The notes under the pieces were generated by a model. It did not search any database and had not been told where the DNA came from. It saw nothing but the letters and a program-made list of their open reading frames with translations. From Candidatus Aceula lacicola (GTDB taxonomy: Bacteria > Omnitrophota > Gorgyraeia > Zapsychrales > Aceulaceae), in NCBI GenBank assembly GCA_030765785.1, contig JAVCCC010000056.1, positions 1 to 52,928 of the forward strand: 52,928 nt of DNA, written 5' to 3'. The position numbers and the translations under genes are program-made. Below are positions 9,327 through 18,065 of this stretch, piece after piece (position 1 is the first letter of the stretch; every line of letters starts with the position of its first letter).

Positions 9327-9752
9327 TTATTCTAATGGCGCTTTTACCACCCCGTAACCACATACAGGTCGATAATATTCATGAGAAGCATAATCATCGC
9401 TTTGAGGCTTGCTTAAATAAAGGTATCCTTTTTGTCCGACATAAAATATAGGAATCCCAGAAACCCCCATGCAATACGCTTCTATGCATCCTCCAGGAAG
9501 CTTAAGAACAATGCTGCTTCTTCCTTCACCTTTTATATACTTATCAGCTTTAACATTAACAAGCGTATAAATTTGCCCCTTCTTAACTTCTTTAGTTTCA
9601 ACCTTAACCACTTCACCATAAACAATGACATCGGAAATCTTTACGACAAGCTGAACATCGCCACATTCTTGTGAATGTATCGCATAGGTTTTGGATAGAA
9701 AAAATACTGAAAATAGAAGGATAAGGAAAACAATGATTTGTTTACTAGTCAT
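9327..9752 (-). CDS. exported hypothetical protein
   Basis: 141 aa with an N-terminal signal peptide (hydrophobic residues 6-22, likely cleavage after TYA). The mature part is beta-rich: CGDVQLVVKISDVIVYGEVVKV and a YTLVNVKADKYIKGEG segment, then LKLPGG and several cysteines. The pattern resembles small OB- or TIMP/NTR-like secreted domains, but I do not recognise a family with certainty. It lies between two tRNA genes on the same strand. Function unknown. Confidence 0.65.
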   Translation of the reverse strand: MTSKQIIVFLILLFSVFFLSKTYAIHSQECGDVQLVVKISDVIVYGEVVKVETKEVKKGQIYTLVNVKADKYIKGEGRSSIVLKLPGGCIEAYCMGVSGIPIFYVGQKGYLYLSKPQSDDYASHEYYRPVCGYGVVKAPLE

Positions 9753-9812
9753 ATAAAATCTCTCTTTATTCTATAAAAAGAAAAACCTATTACATGCTAT
9801 ATAAAGAAAAGT

Positions 9813-9884
9813 GCCGAGAGGCGGAATTGAACCGTCGACGCAAGGCTTTTCAGGCCTTCGCTCTACCTACTGAGCTATCTCGGC
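9813..9884 (-). tRNA. tRNA-Phe (anticodon GAA)
   Basis: A 72-nt cloverleaf with acceptor GCCGAGA/TCTCGGC, D-arm GCTC/GAGC, anticodon stem AAGGC/GCCTT with loop CTGAAAA, and T-loop TTCAATT. There is one A-C mismatch in the T stem. Anticodon GAA identifies tRNA-Phe. No CCA is encoded. Confidence 0.95.
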
Positions 9885-10021
9885 ATAAATCAAATTTCTT
9901 ATATTTAACACATTGTTTTATTAATGATTGAGCCGTTTTATGACTCACAACATCAATGATGACAATGTCTAATACCACATTTCGCAAATTACAATTCATA
10001 AAACTTGGTATTGAAAATCCC

Positions 10022-10049
10022 ATTGTACCAAAGTTCATAAAGTTGTCAA
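10022..10049 (-). promoter_or_regulatory. strong promoter upstream of tRNA-Phe
   Basis: On the minus strand a consensus TTGACA (10044-10049) is followed after 16 bp by TACAAT (10022-10027), preceded by TGG (extended -10). It would drive tRNA-Phe and possibly the exported-protein gene and tRNA-Thr, with about 130 nt of leader before the tRNA. Confidence 0.6.
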
Positions 10050-10082
10050 CGGGTTTAAACACACCTCTTATCAACAAATCTC

Positions 10083-10481
10083 TTATTGTCTCGCGTGATT
10101 CTTAATCTTCACAAAAATATCTTGGGCAATCTTGATATTCGGAAGCATATTCTTTCGAGCCTTAATTCGCATGCGGACTTCTGATGAAGAAATTTGTGCA
10201 AGATCAATGGTAACCGCTGCCCCACTAATCGAAGCTTTGATATTTCCAAGCTTATAATCTTTGGTTCGGATAAGTCCCATGATGCCCACAATTTCAACAG
10301 CCGAATCCCAAAGCGTATCATAATCAAGCTCTGAATCTCCTTCGACAGTGTCCGGACTAACCGCGTAACCACCCAAAGCGCCAAGTCCACCAGCGACAGC
10401 ATAAATACAACCGCTTGATGTCAATAAAAAAACAAGTCCAAGTGCGATCCAAAAACCATTTCTTTTCCTCAAATCAAACAT
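10083..10481 (-). CDS. DUF3568 family lipoprotein
   Basis: 132 aa with a lipoprotein signal: a hydrophobic stretch, then LTSSGC with the lipidated Cys25. The mature region begins with a glycine-rich segment (AGGLGALGGYAVSPDT), followed by an amphipathic alpha/beta domain ending in VRMRIKARKNMLPNIKIAQ. This matches the small DUF3568 lipoproteins seen in delta-proteobacteria and related diderms. It is likely anchored on the periplasmic face of a membrane. It lies 26 bp downstream of the NSS transporter. Function unknown. Confidence 0.75.
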   Translation of the reverse strand: MFDLRKRNGFWIALGLVFLLTSSGCIYAVAGGLGALGGYAVSPDTVEGDSELDYDTLWDSAVEIVGIMGLIRTKDYKLGNIKASISGAAVTIDLAQISSSEVRMRIKARKNMLPNIKIAQDIFVKIKNHARQ

Positions 10482-10507
10482 AACATCCTCCCGTTTAGAA
10501 TTAAATT

Positions 10508-12046
10508 CTACTTCTTTATAACTTCAACAACTTCTAAGTCTCGTTTCCAATGCCGTGCCGCCACAAACAAAGACACAATTAAAGCTGCCAAAAGCCAATC
10601 GCGTCCAATCAAAACAATCGCCATCCACGAGTATCCACCATAAGGCTGGGCAATCTCTTTACCCAAATCATTAATCAGTAGAATTCCCAACACGGTAGGT
10701 GTCACAAAACGCACACACACATCCCATGCTGGAGTTAAACTTTTCTGCGTTACATGATTAATATGATCACGCAATTTCTCTGACTTTAAAACCCAACCAA
10801 CCAAAAGACATTCAATAATACCAATAGCCACAAGCCCATAATGCGTAATAAAATGATCGACAATATCAACCCAATAAATACCTGCTTTAGTTGAAAAAAC
10901 CATGCTTCCAAAGAACCCAGCTGCACACACCACTGACACAATAACTCGACGTGGATAATGAAATTTATCAATCACAGCGGAAGCAAAAGCTTCGACCAAT
11001 GAAATCGCACTCGACAACCCAGCAATCACCAATGTCACAAAAAACAAAACACCAAATATGTTAGCAAATCCTGGCATTAAACTAATCGCCTTCGGATACG
11101 TCACAAACGCAAGACCTATCGACTCTTTAACAACTTCTTCAACAGGAAGCCCTGTTGTAAACGACATATAACCCAAAACGCCAAAGACCGCAAATCCTGA
11201 AATAAAAGAAAACAAGCAATTACCCACAGTAATCATTAGCGCATCTTTAATGATACTTGTCTTACGCGGTAAATATGATGCATATGTCATCATAATACCA
11301 AAACCTAAAGATAGCGTAAAAAATATCTGAGAAAAAGCATCAATCCAAATCTGAGGTTTGGATAAAAGAGAAAAATCTGGTTTTAAATATTTCTCAATTC
11401 CAATCGCCGCTCCTTTTAAACTTACGCTCCAAGCTACCAAAATTAAAATGAGCACAAAGAGTAGCGGCATAAAAATCTTATTAGCGCGCTCTACTCCTTT
11501 TTGCACACCAAAAAATACAATCATCCAACTCAAAAACCAAACTGCACTTAGCGAGAAAAGGATCGGAGTACGAATATCTCCAATATTTCCCGGGCTAGCA
11601 CTGACCTGCAAGTATTGATTGAAAAAGAAATCGTTTGGGTCTGCACCCCAAGACAAATTAAAAGAAAAGAAGACGTAGCTGACACACCAGGCAATAATAA
11701 CCGCATAATACACCATGATACCAAACATGGCACAATTGACTGCCCACCAACCAGCCCACTCCCAATGACGATCCACTTTAGCAAAACACAAAGGCGTTGA
11801 GCCGCGCATCTTGTGGCCTAAACCCAACTCTAAAATCATGAGAGGAATCCCAACAACAAAAAGTGCAATCGCATAAGGGATTAAAAACGCACCTCCCCCA
11901 TTTTTATAACAAAGATACGAAAACCGCCAAATATTTCCAAGACCGACGGCTGATCCCAACGCCGCTAAGATAAATCCCATCCGCGTCCGCCATTGCGGGC
12001 GCGGATGGTGAGGTTCACTCAATTGATTTACTGTATTTGTCATCAT
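10508..12046 (-). CDS. sodium-dependent symporter, NSS/SNF family
   Basis: 512 aa with about 12 hydrophobic helices. The signature helix 1 reads GFILAALGSAVGLGNIWRF, with the unwound sodium/substrate site, followed by NGGGAFLIPYA and GIPLMILELGLG. These are hallmarks of the neurotransmitter:sodium symporter family (LeuT, MhsT, TnaT), which imports amino acids or related amines with Na+. The exact substrate is not evident. It lies 75 bp downstream of hppA, which could maintain an ion gradient this carrier consumes. The start is one of two tandem ATGs (12046 or 12043). Confidence 0.93.
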   Translation of the reverse strand: MMTNTVNQLSEPHHPRPQWRTRMGFILAALGSAVGLGNIWRFSYLCYKNGGGAFLIPYAIALFVVGIPLMILELGLGHKMRGSTPLCFAKVDRHWEWAGWWAVNCAMFGIMVYYAVIIAWCVSYVFFSFNLSWGADPNDFFFNQYLQVSASPGNIGDIRTPILFSLSAVWFLSWMIVFFGVQKGVERANKIFMPLLFVLILILVAWSVSLKGAAIGIEKYLKPDFSLLSKPQIWIDAFSQIFFTLSLGFGIMMTYASYLPRKTSIIKDALMITVGNCLFSFISGFAVFGVLGYMSFTTGLPVEEVVKESIGLAFVTYPKAISLMPGFANIFGVLFFVTLVIAGLSSAISLVEAFASAVIDKFHYPRRVIVSVVCAAGFFGSMVFSTKAGIYWVDIVDHFITHYGLVAIGIIECLLVGWVLKSEKLRDHINHVTQKSLTPAWDVCVRFVTPTVLGILLINDLGKEIAQPYGGYSWMAIVLIGRDWLLAALIVSLFVAARHWKRDLEVVEVIKK

Positions 12047-12121
12047 GTAAAATAAAGAAAAGCTTCCCTAGATTTCTTATTTTATCATTTACCTTATGGC
12101 AAAACGATAAAATTACATTTT

Positions 12122-14221
12122 TTATTTTACAAGTGTATTTTGAATAATAAAAGCAACGAATACAATTGAAACCATAGACATCAGCTTAATAAGGATGTTG
12201 ATGCTTGGCCCTGAAGTATCCTTAAAAGGATCACCAACTGTGTCACCTGTGACAGTTGCTTTATGGCAATCTGATCCTTTCCCTCCAAAATTACCTTCTT
12301 CAATATATTTCTTAGCGTTGTCCCAAGCACCTCCAGAATTTGCCATCATAACAGCCAAAACAAATCCAGATGCGGTAGCACCCATCAAAAGCCCGCCTAA
12401 ACTATTAATACCTAACAAGAGACCAATAACGATTGGAGTTAAAATTGCAAGCATCGATGGCAAAACCATTTCTTTAAGAGCTGACGTGGTTACAATGTCC
12501 ACACAACTAGCATAATCTGGCTTGCCTGTTCCTTCCATAATGCCTACAATCTCTTTAAATTGTCGTCGAACTTCCACAACAACTTGTCCAGCCGCACGCC
12601 CTACAGCACTCATAGTCAACGCTGAGAAAACATATGGCATGGTGACACCGATAAAAACACCAACCAATACTTTTGGATCCATCAAATCTAGATTAATTCC
12701 AAAATCTGGCATATTCAACGCCCCTGCTTCCAAAACTGCTTTTTCTTGAAAAGTTGCAATCAAAGCAAGTGCAGTTAACGCAGCCGATCCAATCGCAAAG
12801 CCTTTTCCAGTTGCAGCGGTTGTATTTCCAAGAGAATCAAGTGCATCTGTTCTTTTTCTAACTTCAGGCTCTAGCCCTGCCATTTCTGCGTTTCCGCCGG
12901 CGTTATCGGCAACCGGACCATACGCATCTGTTGCAAGCGTAATGCCAAGAGTACTCAACATTCCAACAGCAGCAATTCCTATACCATAAAGACCTGCACA
13001 ATAATAGCTCAAAAGAATGCCAACAGAAACAATCACAACAGGAATCGCTGTTGAAATCATTCCAACAGACAACCCTTCGATGATAACAGTCGCAGGTCCC
13101 GTTTCAGATGCTTTTGCAATTCTCTGTGTTGGTTTAAAATGAGCTGATGTAAAATATTCCGTCACATGACCGATCAAGATGCCGGCCACAAGACCTGTGA
13201 CAACAGCACCAGCCACGCCGATATTTTCTTTTCCTAAAAACAGATAAACAAATCCAACAGATAATACAAAAACTAAAGCAGATGCCACGTTGACACCGGC
13301 ATGCAATGCCTTAAGAAGAACTTTTTGTGATGCATCTTCACCTGTGCGAACAAAAAACATACCGACAATAGATGACACAATACCAATGGCCGCAATCACC
13401 AAAGGAGTAATCATTCCCTTAAAACCTAAGCCAGCTGCAACACCTAACGCTGCCGCTGCCACAATAGATCCAATATATGATTCAAAAAGATCAGCTCCCA
13501 TACCCGCAACATCGCCAACATTATCACCAACATTATCTGCGATAACCGCAGGATTTCTTGGATCATCTTCTGGAATTCCTGCCTCCACCTTACCAACAAG
13601 ATCAGCTCCAACATCAGCCGCTTTTGTAAAAATACCTCCACCAACGCGTGAAAACAATGCCAAGAAACTTGCCCCTAAACCAACGGTTAGCATAACGCTC
13701 GTAATCGCAGTTGGAACATCCGGAATCCCAGTCGGTAAAGCATGTCCTAAATAATACCATTTAAGGAAAAAATACCATGCTGTTAAATTTAAAAGTCCAA
13801 AACCAACAACAGAAAATCCCATAACGCATCCAGAAGAAAATGCAACGCGAAGTCCACCATTTAAAGATGTGCGACATGCATTTGCTGTTCGAGCAGATGC
13901 TAATGTTGCAACCTTCATTCCGCAAAACCCTGATAATCCAGATAAAAATCCACCTGTTAAAAATGCAAATGGAACAAAAATAACTAAATATCCCATTGAT
14001 GCTAAAAGAAGCAAGATAGCAAAAACAACTGCAAAAAAGATGCCAACCGCTTTATACTGTCGAGATAGATAAGCGCTAGCACCTTCGCGTACAGCCGATG
14101 CGATTTCTTTCATTCGGTCTGTTCCTTCATCTTTTTTCATAATCGAAAAGAACAAAAAAATAGCAACTGCCAAGGCAAGCAGTCCGCCTACGGGAACTAA
14201 TAATAAAATGTTTTCTGACAT
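12122..14221 (-). CDS. hppA: membrane-bound ion-translocating pyrophosphatase, K+-dependent type
   Basis: 699 aa with about 16 transmembrane helices. The PPi-binding region (residues 196-248) is intact, with [16 protein letters not shown] and [19 protein letters not shown]. It hydrolyses cytoplasmic pyrophosphate and pumps H+ and/or Na+. The key block [10 protein letters not shown] (465-474) has Ala at the position that is Lys in K+-independent enzymes, with Gly three residues on, so the K+-dependent subfamily is indicated. Na+ versus H+ specificity cannot be fixed by eye. The neighbours are an Na+ symporter and a cation exchanger. A 27-codon basic ORF with a strong ribosome-binding site ends 31 bp before its start. 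Confidence 0.96.
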   Translation of the reverse strand: MSENILLLVPVGGLLALAVAIFLFFSIMKKDEGTDRMKEIASAVREGASAYLSRQYKAVGIFFAVVFAILLLLASMGYLVIFVPFAFLTGGFLSGLSGFCGMKVATLASARTANACRTSLNGGLRVAFSSGCVMGFSVVGFGLLNLTAWYFFLKWYYLGHALPTGIPDVPTAITSVMLTVGLGASFLALFSRVGGGIFTKAADVGADLVGKVEAGIPEDDPRNPAVIADNVGDNVGDVAGMGADLFESYIGSIVAAAALGVAAGLGFKGMITPLVIAAIGIVSSIVGMFFVRTGEDASQKVLLKALHAGVNVASALVFVLSVGFVYLFLGKENIGVAGAVVTGLVAGILIGHVTEYFTSAHFKPTQRIAKASETGPATVIIEGLSVGMISTAIPVVIVSVGILLSYYCAGLYGIGIAAVGMLSTLGITLATDAYGPVADNAGGNAEMAGLEPEVRKRTDALDSLGNTTAATGKGFAIGSAALTALALIATFQEKAVLEAGALNMPDFGINLDLMDPKVLVGVFIGVTMPYVFSALTMSAVGRAAGQVVVEVRRQFKEIVGIMEGTGKPDYASCVDIVTTSALKEMVLPSMLAILTPIVIGLLLGINSLGGLLMGATASGFVLAVMMANSGGAWDNAKKYIEEGNFGGKGSDCHKATVTGDTVGDPFKDTSGPSINILIKLMSMVSIVFVAFIIQNTLVK

Positions 14222-14252
14222 TTTTTCCCTCCTTAAATTAAGTTTCTAAAAA

Positions 14253-14336
14253 TCAATGCCCCTTATTTGGGCTTTTTCCATGTCGTGCTTTTTTATTACG
14301 CCAGCTTAATTTGCCGCGTCTTGCTTGTTTTCCCAT
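14253..14336 (-). CDS. 27-aa highly basic protein, possible bTHX-like ribosomal peptide
   Basis: ATG at 14336 to TGA at 14253 encodes 27 residues beginning MGKQARRGKLSW and ending GKSPNKGH; about 9 of 27 are Lys or Arg. A near-perfect Shine-Dalgarno AAAGGAG lies 7 nt upstream of the ATG. It resembles the 30S peptide bTHX in length, charge and the MGK...RRGK.W.R pattern, but similarity is too short to be sure. It lies between the DUF502 gene (whose stop is 3 bp upstream) and hppA. It could be a ribosome-associated peptide or another nucleic-acid-binding miniprotein. Confidence 0.6.
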   Translation of the reverse strand: MGKQARRGKLSWRNKKARHGKSPNKGH

Positions 14337-14339
14337 TTC

Positions 14340-14945
14340 TTATCTCCTTTCCATAGAATTAACAACGCCGCCGGAAACAATCGTTCGAATGGCTTGCTCC
14401 ACACTGATATCAACATAAATCAATTCTTTGCGAGGAACCAAAAGAACAAAACCCGTAAACGGACCGGGAGCGCTTGGAATAAATACATGACAAACATCTT
14501 GTCGTACTTTTTCTACTACTTCTTCGGATGCCTCATTAGTAAGGAATCCATAAGAATATACACCTTTGCGAGGATACTCCACCAGAACAACTTGACGAAA
14601 AGCCATTTTCGTAGGAGAAAATAAAAAAATCGCCATTTGTTTAATCGCCGGATAAACCTGTTTAAAGAATGGGAGCTTTAAAAGCCACCCCTCTATAACT
14701 GGATAAATTCTTCGGCTTAAAAAATTTGTTGCAAAAAATCCAATTAAAATAATAAAAAGAAAACATATTAAAATACTAATGCCTTGAATATAAAATCCAA
14801 ACTCACGCGCAAAATACGGCTCAATATATTTACCTAGAAAATTATCAGCCACGTTAAACATTAAAGTAAACAAATAGACCGTTAACGATAACGGCAAAAA
14901 TATAATAAGCCCTGAAACAAAATACGATCTCAATTTCTTTTTCAT
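14340..14945 (-). CDS. DUF502 family membrane protein
   Basis: 201 aa. Two transmembrane helices (about 8-30 and 50-75) precede a soluble domain of about 110 residues. The family marks are present: VSGLIIFLPLSLTVYL, the YPAIKQ segment, YSYGFLTNEA and FIPSAPGPFTGFVLLVPR. DUF502 proteins are widespread in Gram-negatives; their role is not established. It sits upstream of the basic miniprotein and hppA on the same strand and could form one transcript with them. Confidence 0.88.
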   Translation of the reverse strand: MKKKLRSYFVSGLIIFLPLSLTVYLFTLMFNVADNFLGKYIEPYFAREFGFYIQGISILICFLFIILIGFFATNFLSRRIYPVIEGWLLKLPFFKQVYPAIKQMAIFLFSPTKMAFRQVVLVEYPRKGVYSYGFLTNEASEEVVEKVRQDVCHVFIPSAPGPFTGFVLLVPRKELIYVDISVEQAIRTIVSGGVVNSMERR

Positions 14946-15016
14946 CTCTTTTTCCTTAAATGAGGATATAGTTTACGTAACAAAGCGTTCGTAAGCTATC
15001 GATCCGAATTTACCCC

Positions 15017-15038
15017 AGTCCTGACCCAGAAGGACGAG
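15017..15038. repeat. intergenic hairpin-like element, copy A
   Basis: The intergenic stretch contains AGTCCTGACCCAGAAGGACG, able to pair GTCCT with AGGAC. A related sequence (AGTCC, ACCC, AG, GGACGAG in the same order) occurs at 39008-39031. By eye 18 of 24 aligned positions agree. The rest of 14946-15058 shows no gene. Confidence 0.3.
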
Positions 15039-15058
15039 GGATTTCCTTATCTCAAAAT

Positions 15059-16060
15059 TCATCTCAAATCATACAAAAACTTCATGCCAATTGCAAAACA
15101 AATCATCATTAAGATCACATCAAATCCAAATCCAAAAAATGTTTTTTTCGCGCCCTTTCGAATCCCAACAATCAAAATCGTGGTCAAAACAACGCTTAAC
15201 GTCATCATCAAAATATGCGTTTGAGCCACAGCTGCAAAAATAGGACCCTTTCGATAAACAATTTCACAAATTGCCAAAATCAAAATATTAAACATATTGC
15301 TGCCAAAAATATTGCCAAAAGCTAAATCAAATGCTCCCATCTTTAAAGCCGAAACCGAAACCACGATTTCAGGAAGCGATGTTACAAAACCTAAAAGAGT
15401 TATCCCCACAAAAGTTTGACCCAATCCTGTGATAGCAGAAATTTGATTACAGGAATCTGAGAGCCAAACACCGCCGAGAATAACAGCAAAAGCACCTGCT
15501 GCCATCTTAAGAATCAATATTTTGTCTTGCGAAGTAACCACGCGCTTAACGCTATTGCTTTTATCGTTAGCTTCTTTCTTAAAAATAAATTTTGACCCCA
15601 AAAAATAAAAAACCACAATCAAAATGCTTCCCAAGCTTATCGGGCCAAACGCAATCAAATTCGTTTTTGATGATAAAAATATTTCAATAACAACAATCGA
15701 AGAAAGAAGACTGTAAAATACCGCAGACCACTCATACGTCCGTTTTGTTTGAATTTGAGCAGTGATAGAACCCTTACGATACACAAATTCCATCAACACG
15801 ACAATCATCAAATTAAAATTAACGCTTCCTGCAATGTTTCCAACCGCTAAATTCGGTGCATGAAATACTGCTGCTGAAGCGATGCTTGCTGTTGCCTCTG
15901 GAAGTGACGTAATCGCTCCCAAGAGAATCATCCCCATCCAGGCTTTGCTAATCGAAAATCGATCGCTTAAAATATCTGCATATTTCGTCAGCTTAATTCC
16001 AGCAAAAACAACCAATCCTGCACTAATAATAAATTTTAACCAAACCATCGAATTTACCAT
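15059..16060 (-). CDS. calcium/sodium antiporter, CaCA family (YrbG-like)
   Basis: 333 aa with ten hydrophobic helices in two inverted halves. Each half carries the alpha-repeat ion-binding motif: GAITSLPEATASI with VGNIAGSVNFNL (about 50-90), and GFVTSLPEIVVSV with FGNIFGSNMFNI (about 225-265). This is the standard bacterial YrbG/CaCA layout for exchange of Ca2+ with Na+ or H+ across the inner membrane. It starts at ATG 16060 and abuts the small membrane protein gene upstream (1 bp gap). With hppA and the NSS carrier nearby, a sodium-centred ion economy is plausible. Confidence 0.93.
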   Translation of the reverse strand: MVNSMVWLKFIISAGLVVFAGIKLTKYADILSDRFSISKAWMGMILLGAITSLPEATASIASAAVFHAPNLAVGNIAGSVNFNLMIVVLMEFVYRKGSITAQIQTKRTYEWSAVFYSLLSSIVVIEIFLSSKTNLIAFGPISLGSILIVVFYFLGSKFIFKKEANDKSNSVKRVVTSQDKILILKMAAGAFAVILGGVWLSDSCNQISAITGLGQTFVGITLLGFVTSLPEIVVSVSALKMGAFDLAFGNIFGSNMFNILILAICEIVYRKGPIFAAVAQTHILMMTLSVVLTTILIVGIRKGAKKTFFGFGFDVILMMICFAIGMKFLYDLR

Positions 16061-16061
16061 A

Positions 16062-16223
16062 TTAATCTCGAGCGACCGACATCATCGCAAGGCCACCAAC
16101 GACCAAGATTCCACCAATCAGCCCTTTAAATAGGCCTGCCACATCTTTCCAAAAGAATAATATACAGCTGACACCTACGATCAAAACGCATAAACCTAAA
16201 ACCAACAATGCTACTTTTTTCAT
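16062..16223 (-). CDS. small two-helix membrane protein
   Basis: 53 aa when started at ATG 16223, which has a good ribosome-binding site (AAGGAAAGAG, spaced 2-3 nt). A longer reading from 16301 would overlap the acyltransferase gene and adds no conserved features. The peptide begins MKKVALLVLGLCVLIVG and has a second hydrophobic stretch GLIGGILVVGGLAMM. No known family is recognised. It sits between the acyltransferase and the Ca/Na exchanger genes, all closely packed on one strand. Confidence 0.65.
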   Translation of the reverse strand: MKKVALLVLGLCVLIVGVSCILFFWKDVAGLFKGLIGGILVVGGLAMMSVARD

Positions 16224-16236
16224 ATCTCTTTCCTTC

Positions 16237-17139
16237 TTATTTTTTCCACCGACGATGCATCCAGCCCCATTCCTCAGGATATCGACGAATATATTGTTCA
16301 ATCACATTTGTAATACGCGCAATATTCACCTGAATCGTTTCTTTCTCATTCCCGCATTGTTCAAGGCTAAGCGGCTTCTCTACAATGATTTTATGCGTAT
16401 CATCTTTTTGACGGACTATAAAAATCGGTACAATCGGCGCCTTGGTGCGCATTGCAAAAACAGCTGGACCTGTAGCCGTTGCCGCTTTCTCACCAAAAAA
16501 ATCCACAAATACCGCGCCCCCACTTCCAAAATGCTGATCCAACGGAATAAACAAAAATTCGTTATTGCGAAGTGCCTTAATCGAATCTGTTACGCACACT
16601 TGTCGTGGATGACTATAAATGGTTTTAAGCCCAAGATCCGTTCGCAATTTCTGAAAATATTGTTCAACCTTTTTATCACGTGCAGATCGAATAATCGCGT
16701 TTGTCGGGTATTCTTCTTGGGCAACACGTAAAAGCATTAAAGGAAAATTTCCAAAATGTGCGCTCACGGCAATCACCCCTTTGCCTTGACTCAAAGCCTC
16801 GTCTAAATAATGCTTATTTTCAAAGACCACTTTTTCTTTAATCATCTTAGGATGCGCCATAAAATAAATCAGCTCAATCATCCCTTTACCAAAATTACGA
16901 AAACACATCTTAAATATATTCTTAATTTCGTCTTCACTCTTTTCACCTGCAAACGCAATATGAAGACTTTCAATCGCATTACGCTTTTTCTCACCAAGCA
17001 ATAAAAACCCTGCTGAGATAAATGCGTGTGCCAAAAAACACACAACCGAATAAGGCAAATGCGTTAAAATAAAAGTAAACACATAAAGCGCCTGCCGTGC
17101 AACAGCGCGCTCAAACTTCTTAATTCTACGAATTGACAT
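16237..17139 (-). CDS. LpxL/HtrB-type lipid acyltransferase
   Basis: 300 aa, the usual length for lipid A late acyltransferases, with an N-terminal membrane anchor (about 15-50). The catalytic block reads VIAVSAHFGNFPL; the His of HxxxxD/E is present but the acidic residue position is Pro. A second family block, FVDFFGEKAATATGPAVFAMR, and DQHFGSGG before it are well conserved. The likely substrate is a lipid A precursor or another lysolipid at the inner membrane. The altered acidic position makes the exact reaction uncertain. It lies 11 bp downstream of the adenosine-specific kinase gene. Confidence 0.85.
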   Translation of the reverse strand: MSIRRIKKFERAVARQALYVFTFILTHLPYSVVCFLAHAFISAGFLLLGEKKRNAIESLHIAFAGEKSEDEIKNIFKMCFRNFGKGMIELIYFMAHPKMIKEKVVFENKHYLDEALSQGKGVIAVSAHFGNFPLMLLRVAQEEYPTNAIIRSARDKKVEQYFQKLRTDLGLKTIYSHPRQVCVTDSIKALRNNEFLFIPLDQHFGSGGAVFVDFFGEKAATATGPAVFAMRTKAPIVPIFIVRQKDDTHKIIVEKPLSLEQCGNEKETIQVNIARITNVIEQYIRRYPEEWGWMHRRWKK

Positions 17140-17150
17140 AATAAATTCTT

Positions 17151-17633
17151 CTAACGTTTGTATCCAAATTTGCGTAAAAAATCTTTGCGCCAGACAACAT
17201 CTTCTTCGTTTTCCACGCCTTTAGGTTTTAGCCCATCAATCACGCCTAAAATACCACACGCCTTTCCTGTGTCGGCAACAACCACCTCTACAGGATTAGC
17301 TGTCGCCGCAAAAATCGAACAGACTTCCTGAATGCCTTTAATTTGATTTAAAATATTAATCGGGAAACCTTCTCGAAGAGCAATAATAAACATATGCCCT
17401 GCCGATACGCTCAGCGCATTGTCGGCTGCGATCTTTTTTAAATCCTCGTCGTTTCCCTCAACACGAATCTTGCATGCCCCAGATGCCTCGCAAAACGCAA
17501 TGCCAAATTTCATTGCAGGAACGGCTGCAATAATTGTTTCATACAAATCTTCAACGGTCTTGATAAAATGGGCTTGTCCGATGACCACATTGACATCTTC
17601 AGGTTTTTTAATTTTAATCGCTCTGATTTCCAT
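17151..17633 (-). CDS. adenosine-specific kinase family protein (PF04008)
   Basis: 160 aa covering the full length of the family, annotated in archaea and bacteria as an adenosine/AMP-specific kinase. Marks are FGIAFCEASGACKIR, AGHMFIIALREGFPINILNQIK and EVCSIFAATANPVEVVVA, followed by GRGILGVIDG-like sequence (GILGVIDGLKPKG). A structure of a thermophile homologue is known, but physiological function is weakly established. The gene lies between a CheY-like gene and the LpxL-type gene, with short gaps, suggesting one transcript. Confidence 0.88.
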   Translation of the reverse strand: MEIRAIKIKKPEDVNVVIGQAHFIKTVEDLYETIIAAVPAMKFGIAFCEASGACKIRVEGNDEDLKKIAADNALSVSAGHMFIIALREGFPINILNQIKGIQEVCSIFAATANPVEVVVADTGKACGILGVIDGLKPKGVENEEDVVWRKDFLRKFGYKR

Positions 17634-17657
17634 CTGCCCTACTCCTTAAAAATCTTT

Positions 17658-18035
17658 TTAATTGCTTTTGCGTGGCAAAATTTCCATAATTTTTGGAATG
17701 AGACCATTTAAATCAATCGGTTTTGTGATATGCGCAACACCCCCTGCTTCCATTTCAGCTTTAATATCATCTTCGGAATCCTTTGCTGTAAGAAAAATGA
17801 CCGGGATAAGTTTTGTTTTTTCGTTTTCTTTTAGTTTCATGCACACTTCTCGACCTTTCATGCCAGGCAAAATAACGTCGAGCAAAACCAAATCGACATC
17901 TTTATTTTCTGCAATCTGAAGGCCTCCTTCACCCGTATTAGCCGAAAGCACATAATATCCAACGTCCGCTAGTCCACTTTCTAAAAGCTTAACCATTCCT
18001 CTGTCATCGTCAATGATTAAAATTGTTTGAGCCAT
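17658..18035 (-). CDS. single-domain response regulator (CheY-like)
   Basis: 125 aa, only a receiver domain. The acidic pocket is Asp9-Asp11, the phosphoacceptor is Asp53 (LLDVILPGM), Thr83 is in FLTAKD, and Lys105 is in HITKPID. No output domain is present and no histidine kinase lies in the window, so it probably acts by protein-protein contact. It begins with a strong Shine-Dalgarno (GGAGG) and lies 30 bp after lnt. Partner unknown. Confidence 0.93.
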   Translation of the reverse strand: MAQTILIIDDDRGMVKLLESGLADVGYYVLSANTGEGGLQIAENKDVDLVLLDVILPGMKGREVCMKLKENEKTKLIPVIFLTAKDSEDDIKAEMEAGGVAHITKPIDLNGLIPKIMEILPRKSN

Positions 18036-18065
18036 TTGTATCCTCCGATTTACGCTGTTAAAAAC

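Noticed and set aside
9850-10077. 75-aa minus-strand ORF
   Set aside because: Its C-terminus is a translation of tRNA-Phe, a common false gene; it spans the promoter region.
13290-13754. 154-aa plus-strand ORF
   Set aside because: Antisense of hppA, rich in Pro/Thr/Ala as expected of a shadow frame.
16255-16731. 158-aa plus-strand ORF
   Set aside because: Antisense of the LpxL-type gene with no family resemblance.
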